Assembly (NCBI RefSeq): GCF_014695375.1
Contig: NZ_JACJOG010000015.1
Coordinates: 1 to 64,000, forward strand
Source: Coleofasciculus sp. FACHB-T130
GTDB lineage: Bacteria; Cyanobacteriota; Cyanobacteriia; Cyanobacteriales; FACHB-T130
Direction: 5' to 3'
DNA: 64,000 bases
Part shown: positions 24,566-32,646 of the stretch, in pieces
Layout: the number at the start of each line of letters is the position of its first letter
Numbering within the stretch: position 1 is the stretch's first letter
The notes under the pieces: generated by a model
Databases searched by the model: none
Seen by the model: only the letters and a program-made list of their open reading frames with translations
What the model was told of the DNA's origin: nothing
Translations under genes and position numbers: made by a program

Positions 24566-24607
24566 CTGTCACTTTCTAGTCACATTTGTTACTAACACTA
24601 AAGAAAA
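24566..24607 (+). promoter_or_regulatory. GTCAC-N6-GTCAC promoter element, copy 3
   Basis: On the plus strand it reads CTGTCACTTTCTAGTCACA, then TTTGTTACTAACACTAAAGA. It is almost identical to copy 1 and in the same orientation relative to the downstream ATPase gene, about 105 bp from its start. Half-sites are at 24568-24572 and 24579-24583. The divergent CAP gene begins 94 bp on the other side. Confidence 0.65.
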
Positions 24608-24688
24608 CAGAATCTATGCAAGAAACTCATACTTTTTGGTTTTTTGTCTGCAACAGATAGACTTCTTGCCTCTAGAGGAGCCAACAAA

Positions 24689-27442
24689 ATGACAGCAACA
24701 GCGAAAGAGAAATCAGTGGGAAATCAGTGGCATCATCTACCTGTGGGAGAAGTTGCTCAGAATTTAGACAGCAACATAGAAACAGGTTTGACATCTGCTG
24801 AAGTAACAAAGCGACAGGAACGTTTTGGAGCGAACGAACTCAAGGGTAAAGCCGGAAAAAGTCCCTTAGTGCGATTTCTCCAGCAATTTAATCAACCGCT
24901 CCTGTATATTTTGTTAATTGCTGGTGCAGTCAAGGCATTTCTAGGGGAATGGGTGAATGCGTGGGTAATTTGGGGCGTGACGCTAATTAACGCCATTATC
25001 GGATTTGTCCAAGAATCAAAAGCCGAAAGCGCGATCGCTGCCTTAGCTTCTTCTGTCCAAACAGATGCAAATGTACTGCGCGAGGGTCAAAAAGTACAAG
25101 TTCCTTCGACTGAGTTAGTACCGGGCGATCTCGTACTCCTCACTTCTGGAGACAAAGTACCTGCCGATTTGCGACTGGTGAAGGTGCGTAACTTGCAAGT
25201 GAACGAATCTGCACTCACCGGCGAGTCGGTTGCAGTACAAAAAGAGGCGGAAACAGAAGCCCCGCTTTTGCACCTAGACGCACCCTTGGCGGAGCGAACC
25301 AATATGGCTTATGCTGGCAGCTTCGTGACATTTGGTACTGCCAGGGGCGTTGTCGTCGCAATTGGGGAGGCGACTGAAACCGGGCGAATCTCCCAGTTAA
25401 TGGATCGGGGAAGCAGCCTGATAACCCCCTTAACTCGCAAATTTGACAAATTCAGTCGAAAATTGCTGTACGTCATTCTAGGAGTCGCCGCGCTAACGTT
25501 TGCCGTGGGCTGGGGGTACGGCAATTCCTGGGTAAAAATGTTTGAAGCTGCCGTAGCCTTGGCAGTGAGTGCGATTCCCGAAGGATTACCTGCCGTTGTG
25601 ACGGTGACGCTGGCGATTGGCGTTTCCCGCATGGCTCGTCGTCATGCTATTGTCCGCAAGTTGCCAGCCGTTGAAACTCTGGGTGGTGCCACAGTCATTT
25701 GTTCTGACAAAACCGGCACCTTGACTGAAAACCAGATGACGGTACAAGCCATTTATGCCGGAGGTCAGCACTATACAGCCAGCGGTAGCGGCTACAATCC
25801 GGCAGGGGAAATCCTGTTAGAAGAAAAACCGATTAACCTGAACAATTTCCCCGTTCTTCTAGAGTGTTTAAAAGCCGGATTGTTATGCAATGACTCCCGC
25901 CTTGAAGTCAAGGACGAGCAATGGGTTGTGATTGGCGATCCGACAGAGGGAGCTTTAATTGCTGTTGCCAATAAAGTGGGATTAAAGCAGTCAAACTTAG
26001 AGCGAGAAATGCCTAGGTTGGATGTTATTCCGTTTGAGTCTGAATTTCAGTACATGGCAACGTTGCATGAAGGTAAAAGCGATGGGGACGGGCGGGGAAA
26101 CCCCGGTACGACGATTTACGTGAAGGGTTCGGTGGAGGCAATTCTCCAGCGCTGTCAGCAGATGCTAGATGCTGATGGGAGTTTGATCCCTGTGGATGGA
26201 GAAACGGTGCATCGGGAAGTCGATGCAATGGCAGAACAAGGGCTACGGGTGTTGGCCTTGGCGAAGAAGCCCGTGTCAGCCGAGCAACAATCAGTAGATC
26301 ATGGTGATATTGCAAAGAATCTGATTTTCATCGGATTGCAGGGGATGATCGATCCGCCGCGAAAAGAAGCGATCGCTGCCGTGCAAGCCTGTCAAGAAGC
26401 GGGGATTCAAGTCAAGATGATTACGGGCGATCATGCTGTCACCGCAGCAGCGATCGCTTCTCGCATGGAATTGAAAAAGCATGGGGAAGTTCTGGCATTC
26501 ACCGGACAAGATCTTGCTCAAATGAATGAACAAGAACTGGCGACAGCGGTAGAAGATGGAGTCGTGTTTGCCCGTGTCGCACCGGAACAAAAACTCCGTC
26601 TTGTCGAAGCTTTACAACTTAAAGGCGAAGTTGTCGCGATGACGGGGGATGGGGTTAACGATGCGCCTGCACTCAAGCAAGCAGATATTGGGATTGCAAT
26701 GGGAGGTGCGGGTACTGAGGTAGCAAAAGAAGCCGCCGATATGATTTTGACCGATGATAACTTTGCCTCGATAGAAGCGGCTGTTGAGGAAGGTCGTACC
26801 GTTTACCGAAATCTCCTGAAAGCGATCGCCTTCATTCTCCCCGTTAATGGTGGCGAATCGATGACGATTTTGATTAGCGTGTTACTCGCTAGAGAATTGC
26901 CCATCTTATCTTTACAAGTTCTCTGGCTAAATATGGTTAATTCCATTGCAATGACCGTCCCCTTAGCCTTTGAGCCTAAATCTCAGCAGGTGATGCAACA
27001 GCCTCCACGCAACCCGAATGAACCCTTGCTTTCTGGCAGTCTGTTAAAGCGGATCTTAGTAATTTCTGCTTTTAACTGGATTGTAATTTTTGGCGTATTT
27101 GAATGGATGAAACAAACAACCGGGAATATTGATTTAGCCCGCACAATGGCAATCCAGGCTTTAGTGGTCGGGAGAATCTTTTATCTTTTAAGCATTAGCC
27201 ACTTTGGAAATGCTGTCATCGCCAAAATTCGTGGCATCGGACGCATTCGCAATTCCCCAGCCCTGGCAATTGGGATTGCCTGCACTGTGCTTTTGCAAGT
27301 AATCTTCAGTCAGTGGAGCCTAATGAATGGCTTATTCTCCACAACACCACTGAACTTAAATCAATGGCTCATTTGCCTGTTGGTGGGGTTGCCAATGATT
27401 GCAGTAGCCGCCTTCGTCAATCGCTTTGATCCACAACACTAA
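24689..27442 (+). CDS. Cation-transporting P-type ATPase (type II)
   Basis: The 917-residue protein starts at the ATG at 24689, which has GAGGAG eight bases upstream; the frame extends to a TTG at 24644. Features are an N-terminal cation-ATPase domain (LTSAEVTKRQERFGANEL), the actuator TGES loop (ESALTGESV), a PEGLP ion-site helix (SAIPEGLPAVVT), the phosphorylated DKTGTLT (Asp340), MITGDH, MTGDGVNDAPALKQADIGI and six C-terminal helices. It belongs to the Ca2+/H+/Na+ group seen in cyanobacterial PMA1- or PacL-like pumps; the ion cannot be set from sequence alone. The promoter has the GTCAC element found at two other envelope-protein genes. Confidence 0.93.
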   Translation: MTATAKEKSVGNQWHHLPVGEVAQNLDSNIETGLTSAEVTKRQERFGANELKGKAGKSPLVRFLQQFNQPLLYILLIAGAVKAFLGEWVNAWVIWGVTLINAIIGFVQESKAESAIAALASSVQTDANVLREGQKVQVPSTELVPGDLVLLTSGDKVPADLRLVKVRNLQVNESALTGESVAVQKEAETEAPLLHLDAPLAERTNMAYAGSFVTFGTARGVVVAIGEATETGRISQLMDRGSSLITPLTRKFDKFSRKLLYVILGVAALTFAVGWGYGNSWVKMFEAAVALAVSAIPEGLPAVVTVTLAIGVSRMARRHAIVRKLPAVETLGGATVICSDKTGTLTENQMTVQAIYAGGQHYTASGSGYNPAGEILLEEKPINLNNFPVLLECLKAGLLCNDSRLEVKDEQWVVIGDPTEGALIAVANKVGLKQSNLEREMPRLDVIPFESEFQYMATLHEGKSDGDGRGNPGTTIYVKGSVEAILQRCQQMLDADGSLIPVDGETVHREVDAMAEQGLRVLALAKKPVSAEQQSVDHGDIAKNLIFIGLQGMIDPPRKEAIAAVQACQEAGIQVKMITGDHAVTAAAIASRMELKKHGEVLAFTGQDLAQMNEQELATAVEDGVVFARVAPEQKLRLVEALQLKGEVVAMTGDGVNDAPALKQADIGIAMGGAGTEVAKEAADMILTDDNFASIEAAVEEGRTVYRNLLKAIAFILPVNGGESMTILISVLLARELPILSLQVLWLNMVNSIAMTVPLAFEPKSQQVMQQPPRNPNEPLLSGSLLKRILVISAFNWIVIFGVFEWMKQTTGNIDLARTMAIQALVVGRIFYLLSISHFGNAVIAKIRGIGRIRNSPALAIGIACTVLLQVIFSQWSLMNGLFSTTPLNLNQWLICLLVGLPMIAVAAFVNRFDPQH

Positions 27443-28017
27443 TCCCATTTTAGATTTTGAGTTGTAGAAGGCTTGCGGTTATCGCATCTGTTGTCAGTAG
27501 CTATCCGATTCTGGCTGCAAGGCTGAAGACATGGCTTGTTGTTTAAGCGCGTAGACCCGTCCAAATTCTGTGCTTCTGGTTGCTGATTCCAAACAACCCA
27601 AACTTACTTACAGTTTCTATGCAGCTTAACGTCTTCTTGAAGATACATTTTGTCAGCACTCAGCGCTTTGGATTTCACTGGAAAATAGGGCTGTCAGGAT
27701 GGAGTCTCCTCGCCCATGCGGGTACTGACTCTTTTGATGCGATCGCGCACCGTTATCCTCGGTTAAGTGGAGAGAAGGGGAGAGAACTGCCGATCCAAGT
27801 ATGCGAGCGCCTTTTGCCCCTACATCATCCTCAATATTGCGTTTTGTAATACTTTTATGGCTCTTTTCCAGATCAAATTCTAAAATGCTATCATCTCAAA
27901 TGAGAGTTGATTCGGTTGCAAGGTTTTGTTTTTATTGACTGGCTTTTTCGTCTTGGTCTTAACAGACTCCTCTCCGAAATCTAAATCTCCACGTTCCTAT
28001 GATTTTGGAGTCGATCT
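27443..28017. other. Intergenic region upstream of the RRM gene
   Basis: No convincing gene. A frame at 27580-27849 lacks a ribosome site and family look. The last 150 bases, T-rich and ending in GGAG before the ATG, are probably the long 5' leader typical of cold-regulated cyanobacterial rbp genes; I could not define a structure in it. Confidence 0.4.
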
Positions 28018-28320
28018 ATGTCTATTTATGTAGGTAATTTGTCCTACGACGTTACCGAAGCCGATTTAACCGGCGTTTTTGCAGAATATGGTTCTGTAAA
28101 GCGGGTTCAGCTACCCACTGACCGCGAAACAGGTCGTCCGCGCGGCTTTGGTTTTGTGGAAATGTCTACCGAGGCTGAAGAAACAGCTGCCATTGAAGCC
28201 CTGGATGGTGCTGAATGGATGGGTCGTGACATGAAAGTGAATAAAGCCAAGCCCCGCGAAGACAGAAGTTCGTCCGATGGTGGCGGTCGCAGAAACAACA
28301 GTTTCTCTCGTCGCTACTAA
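28018..28320 (+). CDS. RNA-binding protein with a single RRM (Rbp type)
   Basis: The 100-residue protein has one RRM: RNP2 is IYVGNL (3-8) and RNP1 is RGFGFVEM (42-49), with a complete beta-alpha-beta-beta-alpha-beta fold to about residue 80. A short Arg/Ser/Gly tail (SSSDGGGRRNNSFSRRY) follows, shorter than in glycine-rich cold-induced forms. Cyanobacterial Rbp proteins bind mRNA and are often cold-induced; some help target thylakoid-protein mRNAs to membranes. GGAG eight bases before the ATG supports the start. A strong terminator follows directly, so it is a single-gene transcript. Confidence 0.95.
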   Translation: MSIYVGNLSYDVTEADLTGVFAEYGSVKRVQLPTDRETGRPRGFGFVEMSTEAEETAAIEALDGAEWMGRDMKVNKAKPREDRSSSDGGGRRNNSFSRRY

Positions 28321-28333
28321 AACATAAAGAAGA

Positions 28334-28359
28334 AGCCCCCATTTCTGGGGGCTTTTTTA
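28334..28359 (+). terminator. Rho-independent terminator of the RRM gene
   Basis: AGCCCCC (28334-28340), loop ATTTCT, GGGGGCT (28347-28353) and TTTTT, 14 bases after the stop codon. Confidence 0.9.
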
Positions 28360-28423
28360 TTGGTCGCTGGAGTGCGATCGCGCTCCCTTCGCGCCCCCTT
28401 CGCACTCCAGACAGGTGGAGAGT

Positions 28424-28861
28424 TTAAGGTCTGGGGGGATTACCACACTGCGGGCTAGGATTATTTAAACATAGCCAAATTCCTGGCATGAGGTCGGTGT
28501 TGTTGTTGTTCATAGTACTTGTGGTTGAAGGACTAGCTGCGGGGCTAGCTTCAGGACTGGCTTCAGGACTAGCTTCAGGACTGGCTTCAGGGCTAGCTTC
28601 GGGACTGGCTTCGGGACTGGCTTCAGGACTGGCTTCGGGACTATCTTCGGGACTATCTTCGGGGCTGGCTGGCGCATCTTGAGCGAATAACTCTTGGCTA
28701 CTCACAGTTAAATCAGCTTGCTCGGAGCCACTACCAGCATTGGAGTGATTATTAGGACTATTAATTAGTGCAGTAGCTGGAAAACTCAGCAAAATTCCAG
28801 CACTCACAACCAACATCATGCCAACTCGCGTTTTAATTTGAGTTTTAAGATCTTTATTCAT
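28424..28861 (-). CDS. Exported hypothetical protein with PEAS tandem repeat
   Basis: The 145 residues start with a signal peptide (GMMLVVSAGILLSFPATA, cleavage near 31). A short region follows, then ten tetrapeptides PE(D/A)S and a PAAS (about 66-111), and a C-terminal domain of about 34 residues with two cysteines (GIWLCLNNPSPQCGNPP). The repeat is a proline-rich extended spacer such as is found in cell-wall or surface-linker proteins. The Cys pair may form a disulfide outside the cell. No family is recognised. The downstream gene on the other strand is convergent across a repeat-rich gap. Confidence 0.65.
   Translation of the reverse strand: MNKDLKTQIKTRVGMMLVVSAGILLSFPATALINSPNNHSNAGSGSEQADLTVSSQELFAQDAPASPEDSPEDSPEASPEASPEASPEASPEASPEASPEASPEASPAASPSTTSTMNNNNTDLMPGIWLCLNNPSPQCGNPPRP
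28529..28666 (-). repeat. 12-bp coding minisatellite
   Basis: About eleven 12-base units encode PEDS, PEAS or PAAS. Units differ mostly at third positions (gcttcaggact / gcttcgggact and similar), so the array is old enough to vary but its length is in frame and could change by slippage. Confidence 0.85.
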
Positions 28862-29415
28862 CGGTATCTACTTGGTTTCTCCTAAAATCGGGATGCACTT
28901 GATTAAAACTCATTCCTCTGTAATCGTCTTCCTACTTCCGATAGAAGTAGAAGTAAAGTATACTCAATGCTTAAGTAGTGGGCACTCCTTAATAAGATTT
29001 GACGAGAGCTAAACCACCAAAATTAGTATTTGTTGTTTTTTTTGCTGCTAAAGTCAAGCTAAAATTATTATTTTTCAAGGAGCAGTATTGGGGCAGTCCC
29101 TACGTTAAAAAAATTCTTTTTCGAGAGTTGGTATCGCGGTTCTCGCTAAGTATGCGCTCCACATTGAACCTCAAACCCACTCGGCTTTCGGAGAGAAGCC
29201 GGAGGGGGGTTAAACTGTACTGCTCCAAACGAAAATTGCTATATAGTTTTCTATGCAAGTAGGGAATCGGAAAGTTACGTAGAAGCGAGAAAATATTTAA
29301 AAGTAGATTAACTGGATTTCGGTAGCGTTGATAACAAATTGCCAAAACAAATTGCCAAAGTGAGCTGTCATGATGAGCAGAGCGACGAATGCACTCTTCT
29401 GAAAGCAAGTAGAGA
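28862..29415. other. Non-coding gap
   Basis: Two overlapping short frames (28999-29262 plus, 29100-29408 minus) do not look like real proteins and lack ribosome sites. I see no RNA gene or repeat of note in these 554 bases. Confidence 0.4.
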
Positions 29416-30630
29416 TTAATCCATTGCCGCTAGCACCGCCTTGGGTGCTAATTTATCTTTAAACCAAACAATTCTTGCCGGTACATCGTTCAATTTAACA
29501 CCGGCTTTCTCCAAATTTAGCCGCTCAGAAATCGCTAAAATTAAGTTCTCGCATTCAGCGCGACGCACCTGGGAAAACTTCTTTTGCAAGTATTCGGGAC
29601 GCCAGTAGCCGACAATTTCGAGTAAGAACGTGCGACCATCAGGATGCACTAAGCGAAAGTCAGGAATCATGACACTGCCTGGAATGGGGATAAGGTCAAC
29701 TTCTCTTTCTAATACCCATTCACTTTTCAGCGCGTCCCAGCGGTCGGCAAAAGACGCCTCTAACATACTGTCATAAGGCTTGCCAGGTGGATAGTGGGAC
29801 ACCAAACCACATTCAGAATTCAGCGTAAAGCGTCCGGTTTTCCAGTTGCCAGTGAAGGCATCGCGGTTTTGCAGCGTGGCGCTGAGACTCCATTTAGTGA
29901 CGTGGAGTAAAGCTGGGAGGAGTTTAGCGATCGCTAACCCATAGCGCGTACTCGGCTTAAATAAACTGGTAGGGCCATCCACTGTTATCGTGAAGCCATG
30001 ATCCGCATCGCCTTCAATATATGCCATCAATTGAAATAATTTGAGATAGCGGAATAACAGCTTATATTCGCCCGGAACGTTGCGGTGAGCATTCAGGGTA
30101 ATTTGACTCGCACGATAGAAGACACCCTGCACCTGGGATAAATTGTAGCGGTGCAACAAATTTTCGGGCGTGGGAGTGTCAAACTGAGTGAGAATGCGAT
30201 TCTCGGCTAAATCGGCGTAAAGTCCCATGCGAATTTGACTTTCCAGCACTTCTCGATCGAGTTCCTGGCTGAGTTTGTCAGCTAATAAGCTTAGTGTCTG
30301 CGCCGACGCTTGGGGACTGGGAACAGATTGAGCCGCCAGCGCAAAGACTCGTTCCCGCAATTCTTGCGGTTCCAAGGGACTGACGATTTCAAACGTACAC
30401 AAACTGCTTTTGAGAATGTGGGCAAGTCCTCGCTTTAGGCGATAATCTGGACTGTCTCCTTCTAACTCCAGCAACTGGCGATCGAGTTCTCCCTGCGTAC
30501 AACCAAGCGCTTCCTGAAAACAGGTAATCAGATCGGATGCAATCTCTAGATGCTTATCATCTATATTTAAGCGTTTTGGGACTATTGTTTCGCCATTTTG
30601 ACGGTGGATTAAAAGGTCGGTAGGTAACAT
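29416..30630 (-). CDS. Bax1-like nuclease (DUF790)
   Basis: The 404-residue protein belongs to DUF790, the Bax1 family known in archaea as the nuclease partner of XPB helicase. The N-terminal half is helical (ITCFQEALGCTQGELDRQL, RLKRGLAHILKSS). The C-terminal part carries the PD-(D/E)XK nuclease signature: SMLEASFADRWDAL, VMIPDFRLVHPDGRTFLLEI with VGYW. It lies 31 bases downstream of the XPB-like helicase gene on the same strand, so the two form an operon and very probably a helicase-nuclease complex acting on DNA with bubbles or branches, as shown for archaeal XPB-Bax1. Start codon: ATG at 30630, no strong ribosome site. Confidence 0.9.
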   Translation of the reverse strand: MLPTDLLIHRQNGETIVPKRLNIDDKHLEIASDLITCFQEALGCTQGELDRQLLELEGDSPDYRLKRGLAHILKSSLCTFEIVSPLEPQELRERVFALAAQSVPSPQASAQTLSLLADKLSQELDREVLESQIRMGLYADLAENRILTQFDTPTPENLLHRYNLSQVQGVFYRASQITLNAHRNVPGEYKLLFRYLKLFQLMAYIEGDADHGFTITVDGPTSLFKPSTRYGLAIAKLLPALLHVTKWSLSATLQNRDAFTGNWKTGRFTLNSECGLVSHYPPGKPYDSMLEASFADRWDALKSEWVLEREVDLIPIPGSVMIPDFRLVHPDGRTFLLEIVGYWRPEYLQKKFSQVRRAECENLILAISERLNLEKAGVKLNDVPARIVWFKDKLAPKAVLAAMD

Positions 30631-30643
30631 TTGGATTTAGATA

Positions 30644-30671
30644 ATTGCTAATTGCTAATTGCTAATCGCTA
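30644..30671. repeat. Heptamer tandem repeat ATTGCTA x4
   Basis: Three units of ATTGCTA and one ATCGCTA run from 30644 to 30671 and include the helicase stop codon. This is a short tandemly repeated repetitive sequence of the cyanobacterial type, here between two co-transcribed genes. Confidence 0.8.
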
Positions 30672-32203
30672 ATGGGTGGTTCATCCTCCTCTCCCCATTT
30701 TGCCGGTGACTCCGCTGCTCGCTTAGCGACATTAGAATTTACCCCATAAATCGGTTTCGACGGCAAAATCTCCAATTGTTTACCTTTCTTCTCCTCTCTT
30801 TCTTCGCGTTCTCTGCGCCTTGGCGGTTCGTTTTTCTTATCTCCCCGCCGCCGCTGGGACGTACCTTCCTCACTCGTATTTTCCGCCACCACCTCATAGA
30901 GAATGGCACGTTTATTTTTATCCTGACTTTTTCGCAAAACCCGTCCCATCCGCTGAATAAACTCACGCTGGGAACCCGTGCCCGATAAGATAATTGCCAC
31001 ACTAGCGGCGGGGACATCCACCCCTTCATTCAGGACGTGGGAAGCGATCAGAGTTTTGTATTCTCCCTCCCGAAACCGAGTTAATATCTCGTGGCGTTCC
31101 TTCACCGGCGTTTGATGGGTAATCGCTGGGATTAAGAAATCCTGGGAAATGCGATAAACGGTCGCGTTATCAGCCGTAAAAATCAAAATTCGTTCTGGGT
31201 GGTGTTCAGCAATCAAATTGGCGAGAATTCGCAGTTTGCCGTCTGTACCCAAGGCGATATCTTTGGCTTCCCGGTGGGCTAGCATCGCCCGGCGTCCCGC
31301 TGGCGAACCAGCACTTCTCATCACAAACTGCTGCCAACCTTGTATGCTACCCAGAGAAATATTGGACTCTCGCAAAAAGTTGTTGCGGAGTTGAATTAAC
31401 TCGTTATAGCGATCGCGCTCTAGTTGCGATAACTTGACTTTAATCTGCACGATCTCATGCTCAGCGAGTGCCGAACCCGAAAGTTCCTCTGCCGTTTTGC
31501 GGTAAACTTCGGAACCAATGAGAAGATTTAGATCGGCGTGTTTGCCGTCAGAACGCTCCGGAGTCGCACTCAGTCCCAGTCGGTAGGGCGCGATCGCATA
31601 TTCGGCAATCACCCGATTAAAATCAGTCGGTAAGTGGTGACACTCATCAAACACGAGCATGGCATAGCGATTGCCCAAGTTTTCGGCATGAATTGCCGCA
31701 CTGTCGTAAGTGGCAACCAGAATTGCTGTTCTATCCCGCGAACCCCCTCCCAGCAACCCCACCTCTGCATCCGGAAAAGCTGCCGTCAAGTGGGCATACC
31801 ACTGGTGCATCAAATCCAGTGTCGGCACCACAATTAACGTACTGCGCGGCGTCGCCTGCATCGCCAGTTGAGCCAGATACGTCTTCCCAGCCGCCGTAGG
31901 CAGCACCACTACTCCCTGACGTCCCGCTTGCTTCCAAGCCATCAGCGCCTCAGTTTGATGCGGGTAGGGTTCCATTTCCATGCTGGCGACGAGTTCCAGC
32001 GCTTGAAAACCCTTCGCCTCATCGATAAAATTTGTTTCTTCCGCTTGTAGTGCTTCTACCAGTTGACGATAGTGCATCGCTGGAATGCGGAACTTTTCCA
32101 CGCGATCGTCCCAAGTCGCATATTCCACCCAAGCTTTGCCCCTAGGAGGCGGATGCAATATTAAAGTGCCACGATCAAAAGATAAAGTAGGGCTACGAGC
32201 CAT
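30662..32203 (-). CDS. XPB/RAD25-like superfamily 2 DNA helicase
   Basis: The 513 residues start with a damage-recognition-like domain (FDRGTLILHPPPRGKAWVEY, 1-75). Helicase domain 1 follows, with Q-type PYPHQTEALMAW, Walker A LPTAAGKT (101-108), DECH (186-189) and SATPER (212-217). Helicase domain 2 has ILIFTADNATV, VLNEGVDVPAASVAII and QRMGRVLRK. The highly charged C-terminal tail (from about 455, RREREEREEKKGK) is probably disordered. The family unwinds or melts DNA; in archaea XPB works with Bax1, whose homologue is the next gene. The stop codon lies in a heptamer repeat. The start is an ATG at 32203. Confidence 0.92.
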   Translation of the reverse strand: MARSPTLSFDRGTLILHPPPRGKAWVEYATWDDRVEKFRIPAMHYRQLVEALQAEETNFIDEAKGFQALELVASMEMEPYPHQTEALMAWKQAGRQGVVVLPTAAGKTYLAQLAMQATPRSTLIVVPTLDLMHQWYAHLTAAFPDAEVGLLGGGSRDRTAILVATYDSAAIHAENLGNRYAMLVFDECHHLPTDFNRVIAEYAIAPYRLGLSATPERSDGKHADLNLLIGSEVYRKTAEELSGSALAEHEIVQIKVKLSQLERDRYNELIQLRNNFLRESNISLGSIQGWQQFVMRSAGSPAGRRAMLAHREAKDIALGTDGKLRILANLIAEHHPERILIFTADNATVYRISQDFLIPAITHQTPVKERHEILTRFREGEYKTLIASHVLNEGVDVPAASVAIILSGTGSQREFIQRMGRVLRKSQDKNKRAILYEVVAENTSEEGTSQRRRGDKKNEPPRRREREEREEKKGKQLEILPSKPIYGVNSNVAKRAAESPAKWGEEDEPPISD

Positions 32204-32646
32204 TATTTTTTTAAATTCTTAATCCCCCGATAATTTTAGGAGACTTAATGCACAATGCGATTGAACCCTTGCAGTAATTGGAGCTTTCCCTAATTAAGGG
32301 ATGAATGCATCGGGGGTAGTAAATAGACTCTCCCAACCTCACAACCCAACCGCGCAAAATTGTTACAGTATGGTGCAATCTTGTGCAACAGCGTAATTGG
32401 AGCTGATTTTTGTGTTTAACACTGGCATCATCAGTATTTTGCAATATAGAGGCGCTAAATCTTGACATCTGGCTATGATACGGATCGAGGAGCCATTAGG
32501 GTAGATGTGCGAACCAGCGAACTGACAAGTCAGCGCAACGCGATCGCGCTGGCGCGGGAGATTCGTTTTTCATTTTTTACATCAAGAATCGGTGTTGGCA
32601 TTAGTGCGAAGCGCTCCAAATGCCGAACCCGCCAGGAGAACAGAAT
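32204..32646. other. Divergent promoter region
   Basis: These 443 bases separate the helicase operon from the giant kinase. A HIP1 site lies near 32540. The AGGAG at 32634-32638 belongs to the kinase start. No further gene or structure was recognised; ATTGGAGCT occurs twice (about 32277 and 32395). Confidence 0.4.

Noticed and set aside
27580-27849. 89-residue ORF upstream of the RRM gene
   Set aside because: Contains HIP1 and repeat-like DNA, no ribosome site, and overlaps the presumed leader of the RRM gene.
28488-28682. Plus-strand ORF of Gly-Leu-Ala-Ser repeats
   Set aside because: It is the antisense reading of the PEAS minisatellite; the minus-strand frame has a signal peptide and stable ends.
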